From assembly GCA_039188975.1 (NCBI GenBank), contig JBCCYT010000066.1, positions 1 to 22,195 on the forward strand: a stretch of DNA of 22,195 bases. The letters are read 5' to 3'. Under the pieces are notes generated by a model. It searched no databases. It saw only the letters and a list, made by a program, of their open reading frames with translations, and was not told the origin of the DNA. This stretch comes from UBA11606 sp039188975 (lineage in GTDB: Bacteria; Actinomycetota; Acidimicrobiia; Acidimicrobiales; Aldehydirespiratoraceae). Shown one piece after another: positions 1 through 7,579 of the stretch. Each line of letters begins with the position of its first letter. Position 1 is the stretch's first letter. The translations under genes and the position numbers were made by a program.

Positions 1-2145
1 CGAACCATTCGACGACGACGACGCAACATCGATGCCAACCCCAACACCACGAATCACCGAACCCGAAACCACCAACTCCGCCTGCCGCAACAACTGCACG
101 CCATAACCACCACCAGCAATCACCGAATCAGCAACCGACACATCCGCCTCAGCCACAAACGCCTGCACGCCATAACGACCCCACAACACCTCCGCGAACG
201 ACAAATCAACAACCGAACCAACACCCGTCGTCTGAATCCCCGCCCACGACGACACCACCGGCCCCGACGCCGAACCATCACCATTCGTGTCACCACCAAC
301 CGAATCATCCGCCAACGCCGTCAACACCACCGGCCGATCAACCGAACCCAACGCCACCAACGAACCCGACACATCAAACTGCGCATCCTCGGCAAACTTG
401 ATGACGACACCTGCCTCCAACGTCAACGTTGCGCCGAAGGCGACGTTGAGCTCCCGGGGCACCAGATAGCCCGCCACATCACGTTCTGACAGCACCGTGT
501 CACTCGTGATCGCGGTGGGCAGCGTTTTCCAGGTTGTGCTCTCCTCGACCGACATGAGACGCGTCTCCACGGGATGCTGCGAGCAGTCGGTGAGCGTGGT
601 GTCGACGAACGATGCGGTGACCACAAACTGGCCGGAGTTGGGGAACGTCTGGGTGACTGTCGCCCCGGTTGCCGTTTGTCCATTGCCGAAGTCCCAACGC
701 ACCTCGACGCCTGCTGGCGGCGCCTCGACGGAGAACTCGACAGGATCGTTCGGCTCCACGAACGACGATTCGGTGTCGATCGACGAGACGTAGTCGACCG
801 CGACGGGGCCCGTCGCGTTGACTGTGAAGGTCTCCGGTCCGGCGGTCACGACAGCAGTGATCGGCACAGGCGCCGGGCACTCGGCAGCGACCGAGAACTC
901 GATGCCGGTGCCGGTCTGATCGCCGCTACTCCATGCCACCGATGGTGACGACGAGGCTCCAGACAGGATCGGACCGTCGAAGGTTGCGGTCACCGTGTCG
1001 CCAACCTCGCTCGCGCCAGTGATCCGTAGACCCGGCACATATGAGGGTTGGGTCACTGCAGCGAGTGCGGCATCAGCGGCGATGTCATTGATCTCGAATC
1101 GGACTCGGTCGGCCGACGCCCATCCAGGGTCGAGCGAGACCTTTACGCTCTCGGCAAAGAGCGAGCTGATAGCCGGCCGCCATGTGTACGACCCCTGCGA
1201 GTCATAGAACTCGATGTTGCTCGCGCTGACGAGCGTCGGGTTCGCGACGCCCAGGGTCGAGTTCGTGCTGTTGATGACGAAGAGAAGTGAGGCATCGTCG
1301 ACGCCGGACTCGTAGTACCGGCGAAGCTGCGCAAGGCTCGCAACCGCGGTTCGGATTGCACCCTTGTCTTCTTCATCGGTGTACATCTGCTGGGCCAGGT
1401 GCTGCGTCTCGTAGGTCTCGAAGAGCTCGTCCTCGGTGAGGCTTCGGGCTTGCATGACCGCGTTCACCACCGGCGCAAGCGTGTCGATGATCTCTGCCCG
1501 GGCTGCGATCGGGTCCTTCGTCCGCCGGGCCCAGGTGTACTGGTTGAAGAGGTTCTTGAAGTTGAACTCGCTGAACACCACGGCCATGTCTTGGGCGATT
1601 GCATCAGCGCGGCGAGGAACGTCGACGATTGAGACGATCGTGTCGATGCCGCTCAGAATCGGAAGCTTGACCTGCGCCAGGCTGCTGATGAGTTCATCAT
1701 CGACTTCGATCCAGACATCCTCGGCGCCGATCAGTACCTCGCCCAGCTCCCCGAGCGCCGACTGCAACGCCTCCTCCGCGTCGCTGCCGATTCCCGCTTC
1801 GCCGAGCAGGTAGAGCGCGACCGCTTGGGTAATCCGCTCGCCGTACGGCGAGGCGACGATGGCGTTGATCTCCTCGTCGGATGCCATCGACGTCGTGACC
1901 CCAAACCCATTTCGCAAAACCGGGATGATCGCCTCCGCAGGTGGGTCGTCTTGCGCAGGCGGAGTGAAAGCGGTCAGCGCAGGCGCGGTGAACCCATCGG
2001 ATGTGGCCGCGGCTCCAGGCAAACCAGCCGCCGACATCATCAACACGAGAAGGGCGATAACGACTCGTCGCCATTGCGGCACACCGTGCCCGGCCCGGTT
2101 GTGTTGATCTGCCCGTGCCGAACTCGACTGCTGGTCGATTCCCAT
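1..2145 (-). CDS. Secreted PKD / right-handed beta-helix protein (3' end beyond window)
   Basis: The minus frame stays open from position 2145 to the left edge (715 codons, no stop), so the C-terminus is missing. A signal peptide is visible: Arg-Arg, then the hydrophobic run VVIALLVLMMSAAGL, then an Ala-rich cleavage region around residues 43-48. Residues about 60-330 form an unrecognised, mostly helical, acidic region. Around residues 455-535 there is a PKD-like domain (WDFGNG near residue 484). From about residue 550 on, short beta-strand repeats with turns such as GDTNGDG and two copies of YGVQ suggest a right-handed parallel beta-helix. A role at the cell surface or outside the cell is inferred; no catalytic motif is visible. 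The start is uncertain: ATG 2145 has GGGGGA just upstream, ATG 2172 and GTG 2082 are alternatives, and GTG 2082 would give a classic short signal peptide. Codon use changes sharply below about position 360. Confidence 0.8.
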   Translation of the reverse strand, partial: MGIDQQSSSARADQHNRAGHGVPQWRRVVIALLVLMMSAAGLPGAAATSDGFTAPALTAFTPPAQDDPPAEAIIPVLRNGFGVTTSMASDEEINAIVASPYGERITQAVALYLLGEAGIGSDAEEALQSALGELGEVLIGAEDVWIEVDDELISSLAQVKLPILSGIDTIVSIVDVPRRADAIAQDMAVVFSEFNFKNLFNQYTWARRTKDPIAARAEIIDTLAPVVNAVMQARSLTEDELFETYETQHLAQQMYTDEEDKGAIRTAVASLAQLRRYYESGVDDASLLFVINSTNSTLGVANPTLVSASNIEFYDSQGSYTWRPAISSLFAESVKVSLDPGWASADRVRFEINDIAADAALAAVTQPSYVPGLRITGASEVGDTVTATFDGPILSGASSSPSVAWSSGDQTGTGIEFSVAAECPAPVPITAVVTAGPETFTVNATGPVAVDYVSSIDTESSFVEPNDPVEFSVEAPPAGVEVRWDFGNGQTATGATVTQTFPNSGQFVVTASFVDTTLTDCSQHPVETRLMSVEESTTWKTLPTAITSDTVLSERDVAGYLVPRELNVAFGATLTLEAGVVIKFAEDAQFDVSGSLVALGSVDRPVVLTALADDSVGGDTNGDGSASGPVVSSWAGIQTTGVGSVVDLSFAEVLWGRYGVQAFVAEADVSVADSVIAGGGYGVQLLRQAELVVSGSVIRGVGVGIDVASSSSNGS

Positions 2146-2179
2146 GATTCCCCCGGTTGTCCCGCGTGACATCGTCCTG

Positions 2180-2257
2180 GTGCGGCCTGCAAGCAGGCGC
2201 ACGGGGTGGTTGTACGGGAAGAACCGGGGGTTCTGGAAGGCGTTCAGCCAACCCCGG
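2180..2257. other. Two imperfect hairpins between the STAND and beta-helix genes
   Basis: Positions 2180-2202 form an imperfect hairpin (GTGC/GCAC outer arms and GCCTGC/GCAGGC inner arms, one bulged G). Positions 2224-2257 form a second one (CCGGGG-TT against AACCCCGG, one bulge, long loop). They lie in the 196-bp gap ahead of the secreted-protein gene, and the first partly underlies its alternative start. No promoter was clear in this gap. Confidence 0.35.
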
Positions 2258-2261
2258 ACAA

Positions 2262-2279
2262 GCCCGGACGGCTCCGGGC
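2262..2279 (-). terminator. Candidate terminator hairpin behind the STAND gene
   Basis: A perfect 7-bp GC-rich stem (GCCCGGA / TCCGGGC) with a four-base loop lies about 63 bp past the stop of the STAND gene. Only a short TTGT follows on the minus strand, so it would be a hairpin-type terminator without a proper U-tract, as is common in high-GC actinomycetes. Termination is inferred. Confidence 0.4.
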
Positions 2280-2309
2280 GGCCCCCCTGTCAGCTGTCAA
2301 ACACCAGAA

Positions 2310-2325
2310 GTGGCCGTCTGGCCAC
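2310..2325 (-). terminator. Candidate terminator hairpin next to the STAND stop codon
   Basis: A perfect 6-bp stem (GTGGCC / GGCCAC) with a four-base loop starts 16 bp past the STAND stop. TTCTGGTGTTT follows on the minus strand, a loose T-rich tail. With the hairpin at 2262-2279 it could form a tandem terminator. Confidence 0.4.
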
Positions 2326-2341
2326 AGAGCCGGCTTGACCA

Positions 2342-5300
2342 TCACTCACACGGCGGTTGGTACTCGAGACCAGACGACAGGTCCGCCCACTCCTGGTCGG
2401 TGATCGGGTCGCCGATTTCGCCGCAGATTCGGGCCCGGGCCGCACCGATGTCGAGGCTCCAAACGAACACCCGCTGGTCCGCGCCGGCGCCAACCAGGGT
2501 CTCGCCGTCCGGCGAGAACGTCGCCGCGTAGACGGAACCTTCCGAGAGGTTGAACACGCCCGAGACGGCGATGGTTTCTGGGTCAGAGGCGTCCCACAAC
2601 CAGGCACGATCACCCGCCGCCGCCGCCAGTCGATCACCCGTCTCGTCGAAGACGACGTCATAGAGACGGCTGGTCGGACCGGTCACCTGACTCAGCAAAA
2701 CCGGCGCAGTGAGGTCCTCGATGTTCCACACCGTCATGGTCTTGTCGGCGTTGCCGGTCGCCACGATCGGTTCAGTCGGATGGAACGCCATCCCGTAAGC
2801 CTGGTCGGCGCCGCTCGCGATGTCCGAAAGGGGCACCGGGCTGGCGGGATCGGAGATGTCGAAGAGTCGAACGAGCCCGTTGTCGAGGGCGATCGCGACA
2901 ACGGGCTCGTCGTTGTCGAACGCAATGCTGCGGGCGAGCCCCTCCAGCTGGAAGCCGGCGACCGCGTCGAACGAGCCATCCGCGCCGACGGTCCACAACT
3001 GGACGAACCCTTCGCCGCCGGTCGCACCCAGCACCGACGAGTCGAACGAGAACGCAGAGTTCTCGACCAAGATCGTTGCTCCCTCGACGTCAGCAAGCTC
3101 GTTCACCAACTCAGCCAAACCGTCGACCTGGATCGGTGGCGCCGTGAGGTCGGTCAGATCGAGGACGAAGACCGGTCCGGTTCGCGAGCCGAGCGCGGCC
3201 CAGCGGCCATCGGGTGAGACGACATTGGTCCCAGAGAATCCGGCTTCGTTCGGCGGTTCGATTTCAGCGACAATCCGAACCGCCTCACCGTCGTTCACTT
3301 CCCAGATGGTCGTGCGGGCGCTGGACGACGCCAACAGCAACGACCCATCGGGGGTGTAGTTGGTCGACCAGATCGTGGCATCGAGTGGTTGGAGCGAGAG
3401 ATCGTCCATCCGTGCGGTTCGAACCGAACCATCGGCGACGGCGACCAACGCTCGATCATCATCGAGGAAACGGATGTTGGTGACCACGGTGGGTTCCGAC
3501 AGGTCACCAAGCTCGTTCCAGGTACTCGTGTCCCACACCCGCACGATTGCGTCGCTTCCCGCCGTCAACACGTCGCCGTCGCGCGAGAAGCGAACCGTGT
3601 TTACCCAGGTCGCGAATGGTTCGATCGACGGGGAAACATCCACGATGTCGTCGAGATCGGAGATGTCGAAGACACGAAAGACGCCGCTGCGATACCCGAA
3701 CGCCATCAGGTCGCCGTTCGGCGAGATATCGACCGAGTTGGCGGCCGCTCCGCCTTCTGCGTCGAGCTCCCAGATCGGATCACCAGAGCCATCGAGGTCC
3801 CACAGCGACGCCATCCCATCGAGCGACGCCGCCGCAAGAAGCCCTCGCTCGGTATCGGCGTCGATGCCCATCGTGCTACCGGTCGCGGGGATCAATCGGC
3901 TGTTCACCGCTGGGTCATCGGTGATGTCCCACACGCCCACGCCTCCGGCGCTGGTGCCGGCCCCGAAGACCGTCCGGCCGTCGGGGGCGAACGCCAACGA
4001 CTGGATCGGCAGCTCGAAAAAGGTCAACGCATCGTCGAGGACGAGCGGTTCCTGAGCACCATCAAGGTCCCAAAGCGACACGAATAGGTCGGTACCGCCA
4101 CTGACCAGATACTGCCCGTCGGGTGAGAGAGCGATCGCGTAGACATCCGTCTCGGGGTCCTCGTACTGCAGCTCGAACTCGCGCTCAAAACCCCCATCGG
4201 GCGTCGCGGCCATGACCGTGATCGAACCGTCGACGGCGTTTGAGAATGCGAAGCGGCTGCCGTTCTCGGCGACGCCGAGCGCGGTTGGCCCCGACTCGCC
4301 CAGATACCGAGCCGAGGGCGCGTCGGCCGAAGCATCTGCGATCGCAGAAAGCGCCTCGACTGTCGGTGCCGTGTCGTAAGCAAGCAAGGCGATCTGACGA
4401 CTGAGAACCGGGTCGGTCGGCCGCACCACCTCGGCCTGCAAGGCAAGCTGTCGAGACACAGCGTCGGCCCGCGATGCCTGCGCCCGGTCGGACTCGCGCG
4501 ATGCACGAATCGCGAAGACTGCGGCGAGCACGAAGGCGATCGTCGACACGACGGCCAACCCCGAGATGATTTGGGAGCGCCGCCGGCGTCGAAGCCTCCG
4601 GCGTTCTTCGGCCGCAAGACTCTCGGTGATGAATCGACGCTCGGTTGGTTCGAGCCGAGATGCCTGGACCGGTTCGTCGAGCAAGACTCGCGCCTGGTCG
4701 AGCCTCGGCCCGGACAGCACCATGTGCTCGCCTTCCCCGCCGTCGGCCCATACGGCGGCGGCGGAGCGAACCCGACGGGCCGACTCGAGCACCGACCGCT
4801 GCTCTTCGATCCAGCCGCCGAGCCGGGACCACGCAGTGAGCAGAGACTCGTGACTGATCGAAATGGAATCGCCGTCGACCCGGATCAGTCGCCGCGGCGT
4901 GAACGCTGCCAGCACATCCTCGAAATCCGCCGCCTCGCCGGTCAATGCCTCCAACTCGTCGAGCCCCACCGAGCGCCGAGTCGGAACCGCGTCATGACCA
5001 AGCTCGACCATCTGGGCGAACATTGCCTTCGCCCGGCCGCGACCCCCAGCATCAAGACTGTGAAACGCGGCTTCTGCCGCCACTTCGAGCGCTCGGCTGA
5101 GGCCGCCGCGTGCGTGATACGTCTCGAGCGCGATTCGACCGTTCTCGCGCTCCTCCGCCAGCTCGTACAGAACGTGAGAGAGGAGCGGCAACGCGCCGGT
5201 TGCGGGTGCTCCGCCGACATGATCACGAACGTCCTGGGTCAGCTGGGCGACGAGGCGGGGGTCGACATCGATGCGAGCGACGTTGGCCGGGCCGACGATC

Positions 5301-6100
5301 AGATCGGGCACGACCTCGATGCCCGGCTGGGACACGACAACCTGTCGTCGCTGAAGGCCACTCAGCAACCACGGCTGCTTCGACGCTGCATCGAAGAAGT
5401 CATTGCGGAGTCCAATGATGATGTGCGCCGCACGGTCTGAGAGATCGGCGAGGCTACCCACGAAACCCTCGATGGGTTCGGGACCGTGACTGAACAGCTC
5501 TTCCATCTGATCGACGATGAGAACGCTCCCCTCGATGCCCGGTGCCGACGCGGACCGGAGCGTGAGTTCGAGATCGGCCCCCGGGGTGAGATAGCGGACC
5601 ATCGTGCCTCCGCTCGCAAGCGCAGGAGTCAGGCCGGCACGTAACACACTGGTCTTGCCGGTTCCTGAGCCACCGACGACGATCAGCGGCGCATCAGATG
5701 ACTCCCCGAGCCGCAGCATCAGGTCGCGCACCAGCTGCTCACGACCAAAGAACCGGTCGCTGTCGAGTTCGGTGTAGGGGGCGAGGCCGGGATAGGGGTT
5801 GGACGCAATCTCGCCAGATTCGGTACGGCGCACCCGCCCGATCGCATCCATCCACGGCTGGGCGTCCTCCACGCCAAGGGCATGGAGCATCCGCTCGACA
5901 TCGTCGTTGTCGCGCTGGTAGGGGAAGTGTCGGCCGGTAAACCAGCCGTGGACCGTCGTGCGAGGTCGGTCGATCTGTTCCCCCAGCGCCTTGTACGAGA
6001 AGGTCGACGCCGCCTTCAGGTCGGCAAGCGCGTTGCAGAACGCCTCCCTGGTCGTGATCGTCGAGACGACGTCGGTCGAGACGACACGCTGCTCCGCCAT
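2342..6100 (-). CDS. HTH - nSTAND1 ATPase - transmembrane - WD40 protein
   Basis: This 1252-residue protein is a STAND-type signalling ATPase. Residues about 18-75 look like an XRE-type helix-turn-helix. From residue 101 the sequence NPYPGLAPY...FFGRE is the typical opening of the nSTAND1 domain. Walker A is GGSGTGKT at 143-150 and Walker B is VLIVDQMEEL at about 193-202. A block of arginines (about 501-508) precedes one transmembrane segment (about 511-531), which by the positive-inside rule puts the ATPase in the cytoplasm and the C-terminal half outside. The C-terminal half ends strand after strand with VSLWDLDG-like motifs; I count 14, enough for two seven-bladed propellers. The tail ends in a Cys close to the C-terminus, as is common in this family. 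ATG 6100 has AAGGGGA at 6107-6113. Family members are usually signal-transducing NTPases; the ligand is unknown. Confidence 0.88.
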   Translation of the reverse strand: MAEQRVVSTDVVSTITTREAFCNALADLKAASTFSYKALGEQIDRPRTTVHGWFTGRHFPYQRDNDDVERMLHALGVEDAQPWMDAIGRVRRTESGEIASNPYPGLAPYTELDSDRFFGREQLVRDLMLRLGESSDAPLIVVGGSGTGKTSVLRAGLTPALASGGTMVRYLTPGADLELTLRSASAPGIEGSVLIVDQMEELFSHGPEPIEGFVGSLADLSDRAAHIIIGLRNDFFDAASKQPWLLSGLQRRQVVVSQPGIEVVPDLIVGPANVARIDVDPRLVAQLTQDVRDHVGGAPATGALPLLSHVLYELAEERENGRIALETYHARGGLSRALEVAAEAAFHSLDAGGRGRAKAMFAQMVELGHDAVPTRRSVGLDELEALTGEAADFEDVLAAFTPRRLIRVDGDSISISHESLLTAWSRLGGWIEEQRSVLESARRVRSAAAVWADGGEGEHMVLSGPRLDQARVLLDEPVQASRLEPTERRFITESLAAEERRRLRRRRRSQIISGLAVVSTIAFVLAAVFAIRASRESDRAQASRADAVSRQLALQAEVVRPTDPVLSRQIALLAYDTAPTVEALSAIADASADAPSARYLGESGPTALGVAENGSRFAFSNAVDGSITVMAATPDGGFEREFELQYEDPETDVYAIALSPDGQYLVSGGTDLFVSLWDLDGAQEPLVLDDALTFFELPIQSLAFAPDGRTVFGAGTSAGGVGVWDITDDPAVNSRLIPATGSTMGIDADTERGLLAAASLDGMASLWDLDGSGDPIWELDAEGGAAANSVDISPNGDLMAFGYRSGVFRVFDISDLDDIVDVSPSIEPFATWVNTVRFSRDGDVLTAGSDAIVRVWDTSTWNELGDLSEPTVVTNIRFLDDDRALVAVADGSVRTARMDDLSLQPLDATIWSTNYTPDGSLLLASSSARTTIWEVNDGEAVRIVAEIEPPNEAGFSGTNVVSPDGRWAALGSRTGPVFVLDLTDLTAPPIQVDGLAELVNELADVEGATILVENSAFSFDSSVLGATGGEGFVQLWTVGADGSFDAVAGFQLEGLARSIAFDNDEPVVAIALDNGLVRLFDISDPASPVPLSDIASGADQAYGMAFHPTEPIVATGNADKTMTVWNIEDLTAPVLLSQVTGPTSRLYDVVFDETGDRLAAAAGDRAWLWDASDPETIAVSGVFNLSEGSVYAATFSPDGETLVGAGADQRVFVWSLDIGAARARICGEIGDPITDQEWADLSSGLEYQPPCE

Positions 6101-6151
6101 GCGTTTTCCCCTTCACATTCGGGACCTTTGGCCCTAGTGCGAAGAGGTGTT

Positions 6152-6167
6152 TAACACACGTGTCTTA
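6152..6167. promoter_or_regulatory. 16-bp near-perfect palindrome upstream of the STAND gene
   Basis: taacacacgtgtctta is an inverted repeat around ACACGTGT; 7 of 8 base pairs match. It lies 52-67 bp upstream of the STAND start, in the 80-bp gap behind the lipoprotein gene. This is a typical operator position. Whether the protein's own HTH or another regulator binds it is unknown. Confidence 0.4.
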
Positions 6168-6180
6168 TGGCTGCTCAGGG

Positions 6181-7530
6181 TCACGCCGGGGAGCGAGCAC
6201 CGCCGGGAAGCTCGGGCGCCCAGAAGGCCACAGTGCCGTCGCTGATACGCACTCGCTCGCCATCGAGCGGCTGGACATAGATGCCGGGCACACCGGTCTC
6301 GGTCGCAGCGAACACGATGGCGTCACCTTCGGGTGACCAGAGCCGAGGCGACTCGACGTACTGCCAGGCGAAGAACACATAGTTCCGAAAGAACGTCGTC
6401 GTGAGCTGCGCACGCGCAATCTCGCGCACCCCGTCCTCGTCCAACACTCGCCAGATGGCACCGTCGGGGCCGGGCTGGAGGAACAGCAACGCCGCACCGT
6501 CTCGCGACCATTCGCCCCACACGGAAAGCTCGTTGTTGATGGGGAGTCGCATCCCGGTTTCGAGCACGACAATCTCGCTCGCCGCCAAGATGTCAGGGTC
6601 GTCTTGCACAGGGACGCCGGTTGGTCGCGAGATCGTGATGTCATCGCTGAACTCGACATTGGGGCCGCTGTGCGACAAGAACAACCGGCTTCCGTCCGGT
6701 GACACCGTCAAGCCGGCTTCGCCCCCGACCGGGCCGAGATCGATGCGGTCACCCGTGTCGACGTCGAGGCGAATGAGGCGGCCGTCATCGGCGTCGTCGA
6801 CGATCACCACCTCCCGAGTCCCGGGAATCCACGCGGGCGCCATGAACGACTGACCTGGCTCTCCGAGCGATTCGAGCTCGCTCAAATCGAGTGGGTCGCG
6901 AACGAGGTCGAGCGTGCCGTCTCGATGCACGACCAGGTCATCGCCGTCGGGTTCCCACGCAAGGTAGAAGCTCTGGGTGTCGAGACTGGCTTGGGTCGCC
7001 AGCGCGCCTTGCGCCGTCAAGATGTCGAGCGTCGTGCCCTGGGGGCCCGGCCCGAGGGCAGCGATGTACTGGCCATCGCCGCTCCATGAGAAGAAGAAGT
7101 ATCCCCGCCGAGCCTCGTTGACAAAGGTCTCCTCGGTCGACCGGACAACCACCTGCGCGCCGCCTGGTGTCGGAAGGAGAGCAACCGCTCGGTCGCCATC
7201 ACGGGACCATGTCGGCTGGGTGGCCTGGCCCAACGGGTCGTCGGGCGCGGTGGCGAGGAGCTCGCCCGCCGAGTCGGTGATGACGAGTCCGGGGAGGCCA
7301 CCGATCGCGATCGCACCGGTGAAGTCGACGACCTCGGGAAGGGTGGTCGTGGTCGTCGTCGTGCTGGTCGTTGTCGATGACGGTCCGTCATCATCTGGCG
7401 TGGCGGACGACGGGCCGTCGTCCGCGATCCCCGATGGCGTGTCGACCCCGAGTTCTTCTGGTGTGACCGTCGTGCAGGCCGTCGCCAGCACGGCAACGGC
7501 GGCGATGACAAGCGGGACGAAACGGCGCAC
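6181..7530 (-). CDS. Lipoprotein with TolB-like beta-propeller
   Basis: A 449-residue protein. The N-terminus MRRFVPLVIAAVAVLATAC is a lipoprotein signal, with lipidated Cys at residue 19 (lipobox A-T-A-C, slightly off consensus). A Ser/Thr/Asp linker follows, including a run of eight threonines, which would hold the folded part off the membrane. The rest carries repeats of the type W-S-x-D-G-x and S-P-D-G-S-R-L-F (for example near residues 108, 148, 290 and 350), typical of TolB/WD40-like six-bladed propellers. No enzyme motif is visible; a role in binding or sensing at the outer face of the membrane is inferred. The start is GTG 7530, chosen because it opens directly on the signal peptide; its ribosome-binding site is weak. 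It sits just upstream of the STAND gene on the same strand. Confidence 0.8.
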   Translation of the reverse strand: MRRFVPLVIAAVAVLATACTTVTPEELGVDTPSGIADDGPSSATPDDDGPSSTTTSTTTTTTTLPEVVDFTGAIAIGGLPGLVITDSAGELLATAPDDPLGQATQPTWSRDGDRAVALLPTPGGAQVVVRSTEETFVNEARRGYFFFSWSGDGQYIAALGPGPQGTTLDILTAQGALATQASLDTQSFYLAWEPDGDDLVVHRDGTLDLVRDPLDLSELESLGEPGQSFMAPAWIPGTREVVIVDDADDGRLIRLDVDTGDRIDLGPVGGEAGLTVSPDGSRLFLSHSGPNVEFSDDITISRPTGVPVQDDPDILAASEIVVLETGMRLPINNELSVWGEWSRDGAALLFLQPGPDGAIWRVLDEDGVREIARAQLTTTFFRNYVFFAWQYVESPRLWSPEGDAIVFAATETGVPGIYVQPLDGERVRISDGTVAFWAPELPGGARSPA

Positions 7531-7548
7531 CCGGCGACCGTACCGTCC

Positions 7549-7572
7549 GCCGGGGTCTTACGAGACCCCGGC
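7549..7572 (-). terminator. 10-bp perfect hairpin behind the dehydrogenase gene
   Basis: GCCGGGGTCT pairs fully with AGACCCCGGC around a four-base loop. It starts 8 bp past the stop at 7580 and ends 19 bp before the lipoprotein start. No T-run follows. The strong GC stem directly behind a stop codon suggests a terminator, so the lipoprotein gene would need its own promoter or read-through. Confidence 0.6.
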
Positions 7573-7579
7573 CGAGTGC

